64,000 nt of DNA from UBA11865 sp041570195. GTDB taxonomy: Bacteria; Chloroflexota; Anaerolineae; Promineifilales; Promineifilaceae. A program made the position numbers and the translations under genes. The DNA is taken from assembly GCA_041570195.1 (NCBI GenBank), contig JBFFWQ010000005.1, positions 1 through 64,000 on the forward strand. The letters run 5' to 3'. Shown here in pieces: positions 50,601 through 59,289 of the stretch. The stretch's first letter is position 1. Each line of letters starts with the position of its first letter. The notes beneath the pieces are model-generated. The model made no database searches and had not been told where the DNA came from. It saw only the letters and a list, made by a program, of their open reading frames with translations.

Positions 50601-50753
50601 GGGCTCGGGGGGCCTGGTGTCTGGCCAGGGAAGCAGGGCAGGACCGGACGGACTCGACTTGGCCGGCGTCGTCGTCGGCCCTGGCGACTTAACGGTGCAG
50701 GCGCCGGCGATCCACGCCAGGGCCAACAGTGCTAACAGAACTGGCCTGCGCAT
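47694..50753 (-). CDS. Lipoprotein with GH18-like, SH3-like and clan-A glycoside hydrolase-like domains
   Basis: A 1019-residue lipoprotein: lipobox AGAC (C19), a Pro/Thr/Ser-rich linker to about 130, then a GH18-like barrel. In this barrel the catalytic DxxDxDxE strand reads D319-G-L-N-L-D-C-Q326, so the acid Glu is replaced by Gln and chitinase activity is unlikely. A bacterial SH3-like module follows near 650-720 (LREGPGLAFTQLGQLQAGQVV...GWLLSVQL). The C-terminal domain (about 735-1015) resembles clan-A glycosidases: E808 in EVWNESNLHREW as acid/base and E932 in CFTELGYL as nucleophile. It would act on surface glycans. It is leftward in a cell-surface gene group. Confidence 0.75.
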   Translation of the reverse strand: MRRPVLLALLALAWIAGACTVKSPGPTTTPAKSSPSGPALLPWPDTRPPEPAAKQAILDDVTGTPVPGAAPVVADTYVPTIQVTPPTGSDSTPTSVMVPAGARTGESGQSTSDQPHPGPTPGASAIIDQEPNMQNNDRWATALAAIPDELVLIGGILELADREQTVVGVPAGAPLDLLDLYTWDGREWSFAPSVTTRGGLLPAALDDRSDLALATMQVTGNRKPIFGLWGPSSSATVTGLLPYVTEMTVGSLIIHPDGAISGETSPSVPGDLVDLLHATCAGEDPGPGTVRSTGPPVDTASQQLAINGLIDQVARAGYDGLNLDCQLLTSGAADFVHGLADALHDHNLLLGLTIRAADDRLAGGESNNAWASFSSLADLVYLRLPEDPRSHMAGNQAESLLSQVVRLVDRRKLNLMIDTRAFEAAGNTGRRLDDFEALTMLADRSEIRLTQGVRSGNHVTARLSGSIQSLIWDPGAAAYAFSFEETGQLCNVWLTIGGGLELRMALGDRYLVRGQQFTVSPGLESILRQALATDDTHPSMAALGAAPPVEWTVKDAAGNIVANNPNGTMIFAWQAGPSPGDYVVQADLLLGSQSINLGVEQITVVDSPTPETPKPETPAPVSTLKLAVGEAAVRESTTLREGPGLAFTQLGQLQAGQVVSLTGRTANGNWLRVTGGEAGHGWLLSVQLDVQVDTDTHQLAMIEYDPPDMAPAALDVFSLGGQTHRLARPNLMAESGMTWVKIQHKWASGQQPEIVADLIREAHANGLHVLLSITGKQMYPESIDYDGFIAFLSGVAGLGPDAIEVWNESNLHREWPAGQIDPVTYVDRLLAPAYQAIKARNQAVLVISGALAPTGVDDGVHVWADDRYLAGMAAAGAVHYLDCIGVHHNAGATSPYSLSGHPGGDHYSWYFWPTLRLYYEAFGGRRPVCFTELGYLTSAGYGELPSGFSWAAGTTLAQHARWLAEAAYRSKISDQVRLMIVFNVDLSHWDDDPQAGYAMLRPDGGCPACATLADVMSPG

Positions 50754-50764
50754 TCAGCACCTTG

Positions 50765-51265
50765 CTATCGACCGCCAGGGCGTGCCGCATCCGTCGCCGT
50801 TCCAGAGGTGCTTATGACAACTGGCAGGAATACCAGGTTGCCGCCTCGGTATTCATTCCAGATGCTCGGAAGGTAGATAGGCCCCCAGGACATAATATAG
50901 TTCGGCTTGGTTTCTGTATCGCTTCCGCCAAGACCGCTGACCGTCAGCTCGACTGTATAGTAACCAGGGCTGACGTATGTATGTGGTCCCGGTTCACACT
51001 CGGTGCTTGTGGTGCCGTCACCATAGTCCCAGATACACTCATCGAAATCTCCTGTGGACTCGTTCGTGAAGATCACCTCAAGCGGCGAGGGGCCGTCCAA
51101 GGGATCTGCTGAGAACTCTGCCACGGGTTCCTCGGCGTAGAGAGAGCTGTTGAGTCTCAGCGCCGTCAAGCTAATCGGCTCGTAAGGTAGGCCAACATAG
51201 GCTAAGACGGCGACACTACTTGATAAGAGAAGGATTAAGACCAGAAGCTGCAATGCGCGTTTCAT
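50765..51265 (-). CDS. Secreted PKD-domain protein
   Basis: A 166-residue exported protein: signal peptide (about 1-25, MKRALQLLVLILLLSSS), a PKD domain (about 40-125) with the typical WDYGDGTTS and HTYVSPGYYTVELTVSG motifs, and a tail with two similar segments, IYLPSIWNEY and VFLPVVIST. Proteins of this phylum often end in such Tyr/Phe-Leu-Pro motifs, perhaps a surface sorting or attachment signal (inference). A GGAGGG site precedes two adjacent ATGs (51268 and 51265). It follows the DUF2723 gene by 13 bp and precedes the large glycosidase lipoprotein by 11 bp, so all are probably co-transcribed. Confidence 0.78.
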   Translation of the reverse strand: MKRALQLLVLILLLSSSVAVLAYVGLPYEPISLTALRLNSSLYAEEPVAEFSADPLDGPSPLEVIFTNESTGDFDECIWDYGDGTTSTECEPGPHTYVSPGYYTVELTVSGLGGSDTETKPNYIMSWGPIYLPSIWNEYRGGNLVFLPVVISTSGTATDAARPGGR

Positions 51266-51278
51266 CATGCCCTCCATT

Positions 51279-52766
51279 TCAACTATGCTGTGGTGATTTG
51301 TCACTGACCCTGTATCCGTACTCAATTGGTACCATCTCAAAACCGCGCTTAAGAGCCGGGTCAATGAAGCTGCTATAAACGGTCTTGCCATTCTGTAGGG
51401 CGTCATGCACCAATTCCCGCCGTGCATCCGGTGCTATCATCAAGATGTTGATCACCTTCACGTCGGTTCGTCGTCCTTCGGCTATCTGAAGGTATTCCAT
51501 GGCCGCCGCATCTCCCCATGCCGCCAGGTAAAAGGCACCGGGTTCGGCCTGCCCGAGGCGAGTTTGAGCCATTTCGCGAGGCAACGTCAATTCGCTGGCG
51601 TCGGCGTAAGGTCTATTGACGACCAGCATGGCTACGATTAGAAGGGGTAGCGTCAACCGGGCTGGTATCAACCACTGGGATTCCATTCCGGCGAAGCCCA
51701 GACCCAGAAAGATGGCCGTGATGAGATAAACGGGCAGGAACATGGTTTCCTTGTCCGGCACCCGGTAGGAGATGAAAAAGAGCGAATGGCACGCTGCCAC
51801 CAGGAGTAATCCTACGACAAACCAGCGCCGCTGCCCGAATTTATGCCAGACGCCCCAACCGGCGATGATCAACCCCGCGCCGAAAAAGCCACCGAAGAGT
51901 TGGTAGCCAAATCGACCTGCCTGTCCTAAAAGCTCCGTGACGCTGTAGGAGAAGAACGCCCAGCCAAACTGCCTGCCAGAGAGATACCACAGAAGATTTT
52001 CTGGCCTGGACAAGTCCAGACGATGAAAAACACCTTCACTATCGAACCGGCCGATGTAATTGACCACAGGATCGGCCGACGAGCGGATCGGGATGTACAA
52101 AATAAACGCCAGACCTAGCAGGAAAGCAGCCGCAAGCTTAAGAACGTTTGATCGCTTCAGAAGCCGGCGGCTGGGTGCGGTCCAGATTAACAGCAGCAGG
52201 CCGGGCCACCATAACACGGTGGCTGGGTTGTTGGCGGCCGCCAAACCGGCGACGAGGGCAGCGCTCAAAAGAAGTGTGCCTTGCCCTGACTGGCGCCAGC
52301 GCCAAAGAACCAGTAGTAGAAAGATCAGAAGCAAAGCCTGGAACGTGTAGACTTCGGCAACGACTGAGAGCGACCAGGTATAGAAGCATAATCCGAAGCC
52401 AAGCCCGGCAACTATTGCCGGCAGCGCGCGGCCGGTCATGTCTCGCACCAGAACGACGAGAAGCCCGACAGAGAGCGACGCGAACACCGCCGATGCCAGG
52501 TTGGCCCGGAAGGCGAGGTCGCCAATTGGTAGATGGGTAAAGAGATGGGTCAGGAGTAAATAGACGGGATAGCCGGGCGAGTGCACGATGCCCAGTGTGG
52601 CTGCGCCAGCGGCCATCTCAGCGCTATCCATCGGAAAGGCTGTGGGAGCCATCGTAAGTAGATAGGCGATCAGGCTGCCGAGAGCAGCTGCGACTGGCAG
52701 CAAGAACCGACCAGACTTTAGACTGCTCAGATCTATCGCCTGGCTGGCTACACGTTGACGAATCAT
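51279..52766 (-). CDS. DUF2723 membrane glycosyltransferase-like protein
   Basis: A 495-residue integral membrane protein with about 11-13 helices. The first loop has the DUF2723 signature DSAEMAAGAATLGIVHSPGYPVYLLLTHLFTHLPIGDLAFRAN (conserved acidic residue, then H-x-P-G-Y-P). The C-terminal 90 residues are a soluble domain. Family members are GT-C-type glycosyltransferases that use polyprenyl-phosphate sugars, related to protein O-mannosyltransferases. The ATG at 52766 overlaps the stop of the O-antigen ligase-like gene by 4 bp, which decides this start over an upstream extension at 52982. It likely glycosylates surface proteins or polysaccharide. Confidence 0.82.
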   Translation of the reverse strand: MIRQRVASQAIDLSSLKSGRFLLPVAAALGSLIAYLLTMAPTAFPMDSAEMAAGAATLGIVHSPGYPVYLLLTHLFTHLPIGDLAFRANLASAVFASLSVGLLVVLVRDMTGRALPAIVAGLGFGLCFYTWSLSVVAEVYTFQALLLIFLLLVLWRWRQSGQGTLLLSAALVAGLAAANNPATVLWWPGLLLLIWTAPSRRLLKRSNVLKLAAAFLLGLAFILYIPIRSSADPVVNYIGRFDSEGVFHRLDLSRPENLLWYLSGRQFGWAFFSYSVTELLGQAGRFGYQLFGGFFGAGLIIAGWGVWHKFGQRRWFVVGLLLVAACHSLFFISYRVPDKETMFLPVYLITAIFLGLGFAGMESQWLIPARLTLPLLIVAMLVVNRPYADASELTLPREMAQTRLGQAEPGAFYLAAWGDAAAMEYLQIAEGRRTDVKVINILMIAPDARRELVHDALQNGKTVYSSFIDPALKRGFEMVPIEYGYRVSDKSPQHS

Positions 52767-54157
52767 TTCGTCGAGTCCTTCTTGATCGACGCCGTTCGGG
52801 CGATGAAGCCAAGGACCATGACGGTTAGCAGCCGGCCGGTATTCAATCCCCAGGGATAGAAATCGAACAACGCGATAATGGCCAGGGCCAACCCGGCGCA
52901 CACGGCCGCGATGGCCCAGCCGTCCGTTGCTCGCCAGCGGCGAATGAGCCACCCGGCAAACATCAAGCACAAGGCCAACCACAGTCCCGCACCCAAGATG
53001 CCGATCTCGGCCGCCAGGAGCAGAGGTACATTGTGAACGAAGTTAGGCGGGATAGCCAATGTTAGTTGGCGCATGAAGATCGGGAAGTTTCCCGCTCCAA
53101 TGCCCTGCAGGGGCGACTCCTTGATGACGAGGAAGGCGATCTCAAACTGAACAAATCGTTCCGATAGAGAGTAGTCGGACGATGCCAGCGCTCGATCTAG
53201 CTTCGTATCCCCACCGGCCGGGTCGGTCGTTGGCGGCCCTTCTGGGGCGGGCGTTATCGTCTCTAGGACTTGCTGGGCCTGACCGAGTATAGGCTGCAGG
53301 CGGACGGTCATCTGCTCGCGCCAGACAAAGCTGGCCACTACAAGGACGGCAAATAGGCCTAGCAGCGCGACGAGCATCGGCCGGCGCATCTCTGGTTTTC
53401 GCCTGATCTGCCACAGGATAACCAGCGGCGCGGTCAGGGCAATTGCCAGCCAGGCCGAACGGGAGAATGTGGCCAGAAGACCTAGCCACATCAGCCACCA
53501 GCCGGCGAGGATGAGCCGACGATTTAGTTGGGGGATGATTAACAGCAAGCCGACGACCAAATAACCTCCGAGGACATTCGGATGGAAAGAGAAACCGGAA
53601 GCGCGAAAAGTCCAGGCCAGGTCGGAACTATTGGGGATGGCTATCTCACCAGGTAAACCGAGCGGCCCGTTAGCCGACACCTGGAGCAACCCAACGATCG
53701 TATGCAGACATAAGCCGGCGGCGAAGAACCATACTATCCGCTCGATTGGAACCAATCGCTGGGCAAAACACAGGTAAACAGCGAAGGCGATAAGCCATCG
53801 AGCGGCCGTATACAGCGCCAGCGGCGTGGACAGCGCCCACGGCGCCGTCAGCACAGCCAGCAGGCACAAGCCGGCCAGAGCGCCAATGAGTTCTAGCGGT
53901 CCCGGATCCAGTCGGCGTCGATTGGCGATCACCGAGATGATGGCCAGCGCGACGGCAATGTCCGGCAGAAACAGGCCTGGCGTTACATAGGGGACAAAAA
54001 CACTGGCTATCAGCGGGGCGGTGAGAGGCCAGAAGTTCGAAAAGGGTATCAATAGCGCCAGCATGTAGGATGCGCTGGCCAGGATCTGCGGTCCAAACCC
54101 GGCCATGACCGAGCGCCAGTTTAATTGACCGGTGGTTTTTGTAGTGACTAAGCGCAT
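52763..54157 (-). CDS. O-antigen ligase/polymerase-like membrane protein
   Basis: A 464-residue polytopic protein (about 10-12 helices) with the Wzy_C/O-antigen ligase loop: an external segment after helix 8 ending in LASSDYSLSERFVQFEIAFLVIKESPLQGIGAGNFPIFM, and the conserved H in PPNFVHNVPLLLAAEIGILG. Such proteins ligate or polymerise undecaprenyl-linked glycans at the outer face of the membrane. It leads a leftward group with the DUF2723 protein, PKD protein and glycosidase lipoprotein. In a probable monoderm it would act on a cell-wall or sheath polysaccharide rather than lipopolysaccharide. Confidence 0.82.
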   Translation of the reverse strand: MRLVTTKTTGQLNWRSVMAGFGPQILASASYMLALLIPFSNFWPLTAPLIASVFVPYVTPGLFLPDIAVALAIISVIANRRRLDPGPLELIGALAGLCLLAVLTAPWALSTPLALYTAARWLIAFAVYLCFAQRLVPIERIVWFFAAGLCLHTIVGLLQVSANGPLGLPGEIAIPNSSDLAWTFRASGFSFHPNVLGGYLVVGLLLIIPQLNRRLILAGWWLMWLGLLATFSRSAWLAIALTAPLVILWQIRRKPEMRRPMLVALLGLFAVLVVASFVWREQMTVRLQPILGQAQQVLETITPAPEGPPTTDPAGGDTKLDRALASSDYSLSERFVQFEIAFLVIKESPLQGIGAGNFPIFMRQLTLAIPPNFVHNVPLLLAAEIGILGAGLWLALCLMFAGWLIRRWRATDGWAIAAVCAGLALAIIALFDFYPWGLNTGRLLTVMVLGFIARTASIKKDSTK

Positions 54158-54475
54158 CGCCGGCTCTGCAAATAAACCTCGCGCCCTGAGTACGCCTGGC
54201 GCAAACGGCCGCTGGCCTCGACCGCAACAAACGTCAATCCAAGATGTGGCGACTGAGCGAGTGGTTTAGCCTACGGCCAGGATGTAGTCAGCTCGAGAGA
54301 AGATAACTTGCCTGGCTGGGCCCCAATTCACTCAGCCGGTAGACCAAGCTCCGACCCAATGTGTCATTCCAACCGTATGTGTAAGTAATGACACAGTCAA
54401 GAACAGCTGACTACAACAGTCTACAATATTCGCCACCAGGAAACAAGAGCTATAAGGGTCAATAGGCTGATCGTT
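54158..54475. other. 318-bp gene-free interval
   Basis: No gene, repeat or RNA is seen. Both flanking genes are leftward, so it should hold the end of the CBM9-like transcript and the promoter of the surface-polysaccharide group. Confidence 0.45.
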
Positions 54476-55498
54476 CTAGCGGAGGGTGAGCGTTCCCCAG
54501 CCCGTTGGATCAGTCAAGGTGCGCGAGGCAACATGAGACTTCATGACCTCCTGGACGGCCGTGCCAGGCGAATCGTTATCATTGGCGTTGAGGGCCAGGC
54601 CCAGAACCATCCCCGCGGACGGCGCGAGGTTCAGGTCTGTCCATGGGATGGCGGCTTCCACGTTATAGCCAACGGCCGTGCGTTGAACTGCCATGACGAT
54701 ATGGTGCCCACCTGGCGCATCCAGTATCTGGCCGGTTGATGATCCCTGGGAACGAAAAGCGGACGGCGGAAGTCCGGCGAAATCGCCTGGTGAGAACGTG
54801 AGCTGGAAATCGTCTGGGCTCAACCTGGGACCGAAATCACCTTCGCGGTCGGTATCTATCTGCATGTCGACGCTGTCGCCCCGGAATATCTGGTTACCAG
54901 TCTGGGTTTGAACATGGATGTCGTCGATCACTTCGACGCCGATGTAGAGACTGGCCGAATCCCAGGCCAGCCGCCAGGTCGCCTGTAAATCGTCGCTACC
55001 GTTCCAGCTTGGGTCTTGGAAGACGAGAAATGTCGAAGACCAGGCCGGGACTGACAACCATTCCGCCAACGATCCGTCGAGGACCGGTGCCTCTGCCATG
55101 GGCATCGCCTCGACCGTGCTGCCGTCTAAAGGCGCCCCAGTTGGCACCGGCGAAGTGTCGGTTGGAGACGGCGGCACGGTTACAGTCGGGGCAAGAGGCG
55201 GCGTGGGCGGGCCCGTGGCCCCGCTCTCACTCTCGGGTGAAGCAGATGGCGCCCCTTCACTGCCGGCCTCAGCACCGGCCTCGCCCGAGACGGCCGTCGG
55301 TGGAATCGCCGGAAGGGTGGGCTCAGGCGCGGTCGTCAGGAACTCTTGATAGACAAAATAGCTCCCAATTGAACAGATGCACAGCAGTATGAGCAAAGCT
55401 GCGCCACCAACCAGGATTAGTGGCCAGCGTGACCGGCCGGCCGGTTGTTCTGGCGCAAGGTCTGCCCAAGTGTCGTTTAGGTCGTCCTGATAACCCAT
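54476..55498 (-). CDS. Membrane-anchored protein with CBM9-like sugar-binding domain
   Basis: A 340-residue protein with a short cytoplasmic N-terminus, one membrane helix (about 25-50), a long Pro/Ser/Glu-rich linker (about 55-140) and a C-terminal domain (about 150-338). This domain resembles carbohydrate-binding module family 9/DOMON-like sheets (VLDGSLAEWLSVP, ATWRLAWDSASLYIGVEVIDD, YNVEAAIPWTDL, LALNANDND). Such domains bind carbohydrate ends or haem. The start at 55498 is fixed by AGAGGAGGTAATC upstream. It is on the same strand as the surface-glycan genes and is likely a surface sugar-binding protein. Confidence 0.78.
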   Translation of the reverse strand: MGYQDDLNDTWADLAPEQPAGRSRWPLILVGGAALLILLCICSIGSYFVYQEFLTTAPEPTLPAIPPTAVSGEAGAEAGSEGAPSASPESESGATGPPTPPLAPTVTVPPSPTDTSPVPTGAPLDGSTVEAMPMAEAPVLDGSLAEWLSVPAWSSTFLVFQDPSWNGSDDLQATWRLAWDSASLYIGVEVIDDIHVQTQTGNQIFRGDSVDMQIDTDREGDFGPRLSPDDFQLTFSPGDFAGLPPSAFRSQGSSTGQILDAPGGHHIVMAVQRTAVGYNVEAAIPWTDLNLAPSAGMVLGLALNANDNDSPGTAVQEVMKSHVASRTLTDPTGWGTLTLR

Positions 55499-55597
55499 GA
55501 TTACCTCCTCTGGCCGATACGGCCCAACCATTATCCGTCGGGTCAGCGGTTTCCAGCAAGGGCGATGTTCGCACTGGTTGCTACCCAGGCCTTGGTT

Positions 55598-55603
55598 TAT
55601 AAT
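55598..55603 (+). promoter_or_regulatory. -10 box giving a leaderless transcript
   Basis: A perfect TATAAT ends 8 nt before the ATG at 55612, so transcription would begin at or next to the start codon. No ribosome-binding site is present, consistent with leaderless translation. No good -35 box is seen. Confidence 0.5.
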
Positions 55604-55611
55604 TCAGTGTA

Positions 55612-56046
55612 ATGGCTGAAGCCCAACGCGATGGTCGGCGCCAGAATCGACCGCTGAGCGTAACTCTTGTGATCCTGGGGGTTCTTCTATTTGGGTTAGC
55701 GAACGGTTGGCGCGCCCTGGGTCTCATTCGACAGAGCAGCCTGCTCTTGGAGTTGGGCGCCAAGCCCGATCCCCGGATATGTGCAGCGGTCGCTATGGCA
55801 TGGGCAATACCCTTCGTTGGCCTGGCGTTTGCCATGTGGCGTAGCCGGCGCTATACGCGAGTGGCTGCGCCGCTGGCCATATTGGTTTACGGTGTGATTC
55901 AAGTTGTTTTGCCCGGACTATGCACCCAGGCGGCCCAATCAACAGGCCGATGGCCGGTTGGAGCGATCATGTACGCGATAGCTGCCCTGTTATCCGCTCT
56001 GGCGCTGAACGTCGGAGCCGGTAGGATCTATTTTGATGATCGTTAG
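55612..56046 (+). CDS. Small four-helix membrane protein
   Basis: A 144-residue membrane protein with helices at about 15-37, 55-75, 83-102 and 115-135 and a conserved-looking RxxGLIRQSSLLLELG loop after the first helix. No family is recognised. It lacks a ribosome-binding site but has TATAAT immediately upstream, so it is probably translated from a leaderless mRNA. It lies between the leftward surface group and the acyl-CoA carboxylase operon and is not clearly tied to either. Confidence 0.65.
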   Translation: MAEAQRDGRRQNRPLSVTLVILGVLLFGLANGWRALGLIRQSSLLLELGAKPDPRICAAVAMAWAIPFVGLAFAMWRSRRYTRVAAPLAILVYGVIQVVLPGLCTQAAQSTGRWPVGAIMYAIAALLSALALNVGAGRIYFDDR

Positions 56047-56189
56047 GCCCAATATGCTGAGCAACTTTCTCTGAGCAGGCGAACTGCACCGCACCTGTTT
56101 CGTTATTCTGACTAGATATCGGGCTGGCTGAGTGGCCTCCAAATCCTGGCACATAGTACATATAGTCTATCAATTGGACGATAAATAAC

Positions 56190-57737
56190 ATGGCAGATAA
56201 GAAGATCGAGGAATTACGACGCTTGAGAAACCTGTCTCAAGAGGGTGGCGGAGAGGAACGCATCAAGAAACAGAAGGCGGCCGGCAAGTTGACGGCCCAT
56301 GAACGTATCGATCTTCTGCTCGACAAAGGATCCTTCCGGGAGATAGATGCCTTTGTCATGCACCGTGAGACGAACTTCGGGATGTGGGACCGGCGCATAC
56401 CAGGCGATAGCGTGGTCACCGGTTGGGGTACCATCGACGGCCGGCTCGTCTATGTCTTCAGCCAGGATTTTACAGTCTTCGGCGGCAGCCTAAGCCAGGT
56501 ACATGCCGAGAAAGTGTGCAAGATCATGGATATGGCCATGCGAAACGGCGCGCCGATTATTGGCTTGAACGATTCGGGCGGCGCGCGCATCCAGGAGGGC
56601 GTTGTCAGCCTGGGCGGCTACGCCGATATCTTCTTACGCAACACCCTGGCTTCGGGCGTGGTGCCCCAGATCAGCGCCATCATGGGACCGTGCGCCGGAG
56701 GAGCGGTCTATTCACCGGCCCTGACCGACTTCATCTACATGGTCAAGAACACCAGCCACATGTTCATAACGGGCCCGGACGTGGTCAAGGCGGTCACTGG
56801 CGAAGATGTGACTTTCGAAGAACTCGGCGGCGCCATGACGCATAGCACCAATAGCGGCGTGGCTCATATGGCGGCCGATTCGGAGGCCGACTGCCTCTAC
56901 TTGATTCGCGAACTGTTAAGCTATTTGCCATCTAACAACATGGAAGATCCACCCTTCCGGCCGAGTAGCGATGATGCCCTGCGCACCGAGGCGGCCCTAG
57001 ACTCGCTGGTGCCCGATAGTGCCAACAAGCCATATGATATAAAGGATGCCATTAGGCTCATCGTCGACGATGGATACTTCTATGAAATCCAAGAGTACTT
57101 CGCCCAGAATATCGTGGTCGGCTACGCTCGACTTGGCGGTTTTCCGATTGGCATTGTAGCAAACCAGCCCATGGTCTTGGCCGGTGTCTTGGATATCAAC
57201 GCCAGCGAAAAAGCCGGCCGATTCGTGCGTTTTTGCGACAGTTTCAATATTCCGCTGATTGTCTTCGAGGACGTGCCCGGCTTCCTGCCTGGCGTAGACC
57301 AGGAACACGGCGGAATCATTCGCCACGGCGCCAAGCTACTTTATGCATTTTGCGAGGCAACGGTGCCCAAGATCACGGTCGTTACTCGCAAGGCCTATGG
57401 CGGCGCCTACTGCGTTATGAACAGCAAGCACATCAGGGCTGATCTGAATCTGGCCTGGCCGGCGGCCGAGATCGCTGTCATGGGCGCTGAAGGCGCCGTG
57501 AACATCATCTTCCGACGTGAATTAGCCGAGGCCGAAGATCCCGTTGCTCGTCGGGCCGAACTGGTGGCCGAATATAGCGAACGCTTTGCCAATCCTTTCG
57601 CCGCAGCCCGACACGGCTATATCGACGACGTGATCGAGCCGAGAGAGACCCGGCCGCGCCTGATCAACGCCCTCAACATGCTGCAAAACAAGCGCGACCA
57701 TAATCCGCCCAAGAAACATGGCAATATTCCCCTATGA
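56190..57737 (+). CDS. Acyl-CoA carboxylase, carboxyltransferase (beta) subunit
   Basis: A 515-residue carboxyltransferase of the propionyl/acetyl-CoA carboxylase beta type, with both crotonase-like halves. Visible are the acyl-CoA pocket GAPIIGLNDSGGARIQEGV, the oxyanion segment MGPCAGGAVYSPALTDF, and the C-terminal biotin-site motif DVPGFLPGVDQEHGGIIRHGAKLLYAF with GGAYCVM. It moves carboxyl from biotin to acetyl-CoA or propionyl-CoA in the cytoplasm; the substrate is not settled by sequence reading. It leads a three-gene operon and overlaps the biotin carboxylase gene by 4 bp. A sodium-pump decarboxylase is less likely because no membrane beta subunit is present. Confidence 0.92.
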   Translation: MADKKIEELRRLRNLSQEGGGEERIKKQKAAGKLTAHERIDLLLDKGSFREIDAFVMHRETNFGMWDRRIPGDSVVTGWGTIDGRLVYVFSQDFTVFGGSLSQVHAEKVCKIMDMAMRNGAPIIGLNDSGGARIQEGVVSLGGYADIFLRNTLASGVVPQISAIMGPCAGGAVYSPALTDFIYMVKNTSHMFITGPDVVKAVTGEDVTFEELGGAMTHSTNSGVAHMAADSEADCLYLIRELLSYLPSNNMEDPPFRPSSDDALRTEAALDSLVPDSANKPYDIKDAIRLIVDDGYFYEIQEYFAQNIVVGYARLGGFPIGIVANQPMVLAGVLDINASEKAGRFVRFCDSFNIPLIVFEDVPGFLPGVDQEHGGIIRHGAKLLYAFCEATVPKITVVTRKAYGGAYCVMNSKHIRADLNLAWPAAEIAVMGAEGAVNIIFRRELAEAEDPVARRAELVAEYSERFANPFAAARHGYIDDVIEPRETRPRLINALNMLQNKRDHNPPKKHGNIPL

Positions 57738-59254
57738 GCAAGGAACTTTCGCCAGGCAAGAGATTCGACAAGCTGCTAGTCGCCAATCGCGGTGAAATCG
57801 CGCTACGGGTCATTCGGGCCTGCCAGCAACTGGGCATACAGACCGTGGCCGTTTACTCAGAAGTGGATCGCAATGCGCCGCATGTGCGCTACGCCAACGA
57901 AGCGTATGCCATCGGTCCGGCGCCGGCGGTCGAAAGTTATCTGGCCATCGATAAACTCGTTGACGTGGCCAGGCGATCTGGGGCCAATGCCGTTCACCCG
58001 GGGTATGGCTTTCTGGCTGAGCGGGCCGAGTTCGCCCAGGCTTGTCAGGACGCTGGACTGGTGTTCGTTGGCCCCTCGCCCGAGGCCATTCGCGTCATGG
58101 GCGACAAACTGACTGCCAGGCAGACGGTAATGGCGGCCGGAGTGCCAGTGGTTCCCGGCACCGAGCCTGGCCTGAACGATGAGGAGTTGACGGCTGCCGC
58201 GCCTGAGATAGGCTTTCCGCTGCTGGTGAAGGCTTCGGCCGGCGGGGGTGGAAAAGGCATGCGGCCGGTGAGCGAATCTGGGCAGCTATCCGACGCTCTG
58301 GCCGCCGCCAGACGTGAAGCGTTGGCCGCTTTTGGTGACGGCACGATTTACCTGGAGAAGATGCTTTCGGAGAGCCGGCATATCGAAATTCAGGTCCTGG
58401 CCGACATGCACGGCAATTACGTCCATCTAGGTGAGCGCGAATGTTCGTTGCAGCGCCGCCATCAAAAGGTCATTGAAGAAGCGCCCTCGTTCGTGGTCGA
58501 TGCCGATCTACGCCGCCGGATGGGCGAAGTAGCCATCGCCGCTGCGCGTTCGGTCAATTACGTTAGTGCCGGCACGGTCGAGTTTCTGGTCGACAAAGAA
58601 AAGAACTTCTACTTTCTGGAGATGAATACCCGAGTGCAGGTGGAGCATCCGGTCACGGAGTTGGTAACCGGAGTTGATATCGTTCAGGAACAACTACGGA
58701 CGGCCCGCGGCCGGCGCATGCGTATCCACCAGGAAGATATCCAGGTCAGAGGCTGGGCCATCGAATGCCGTATCAACGCCGAAGACCCGTACAACGACTA
58801 CTTACCCTCCACAGGTACGATAACGACGATTCGCCTGCCGACAGGCCCTGGCGTTCGAGTGGATTCGGGCGTCTATCCTGGTTATGAAGTGACACCCTAT
58901 TACGATCCCCTGATCAGTAAACTGATTTGTTATGGTGAAACCCGGGGCGAGGCGGTACTTCGTATGCGCCGGGCTTTGGAGGAGTACCGGATCATGGGCG
59001 TGAAGACCAACATCCCGTTTCACCAACACATGATGGACAGCCATCGCTTCTTATCGGGTCAGTTTGATACCAAGTTCGTCGAAGATCGATTCAGCATGAG
59101 CGATCGAGCCGCGTCGGATACGTTAGAGGCGGCGATCTTGGCTACCCTGGTCGCCCATCGCCAGGGCCAGCAGGCCAGCCAGATCGTAGCCCCTGGCGCG
59201 CGTGATACCAGCAACTGGAAGTGGTTGAGTCGCTGGGAACGACTGCAACGCTAG
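57734..59254 (+). CDS. accC: Biotin carboxylase subunit
   Basis: A 506-residue biotin carboxylase of full length: N-terminal domain beginning KLLVANRGEIALRVIRAC, ATP-grasp with the glycine-rich loop VKASAGGGGKGMR, the HIEIQVLAD and ECSLQRRHQK motifs, and active-site FLEMNTRVQVEHPVTE (Glu and Arg for metal and biotin). It carboxylates the biotin on the carrier encoded next, using ATP and bicarbonate. The ATG overlaps the carboxyltransferase stop (ATGA). The symbol accC is used for the enzyme type; the complex may be a propionyl-CoA carboxylase. Confidence 0.93.
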   Translation: MSKELSPGKRFDKLLVANRGEIALRVIRACQQLGIQTVAVYSEVDRNAPHVRYANEAYAIGPAPAVESYLAIDKLVDVARRSGANAVHPGYGFLAERAEFAQACQDAGLVFVGPSPEAIRVMGDKLTARQTVMAAGVPVVPGTEPGLNDEELTAAAPEIGFPLLVKASAGGGGKGMRPVSESGQLSDALAAARREALAAFGDGTIYLEKMLSESRHIEIQVLADMHGNYVHLGERECSLQRRHQKVIEEAPSFVVDADLRRRMGEVAIAAARSVNYVSAGTVEFLVDKEKNFYFLEMNTRVQVEHPVTELVTGVDIVQEQLRTARGRRMRIHQEDIQVRGWAIECRINAEDPYNDYLPSTGTITTIRLPTGPGVRVDSGVYPGYEVTPYYDPLISKLICYGETRGEAVLRMRRALEEYRIMGVKTNIPFHQHMMDSHRFLSGQFDTKFVEDRFSMSDRAASDTLEAAILATLVAHRQGQQASQIVAPGARDTSNWKWLSRWERLQR

Positions 59255-59289
59255 GTGAATTATGCCAAGGGCATTATGCCAGACGCATC

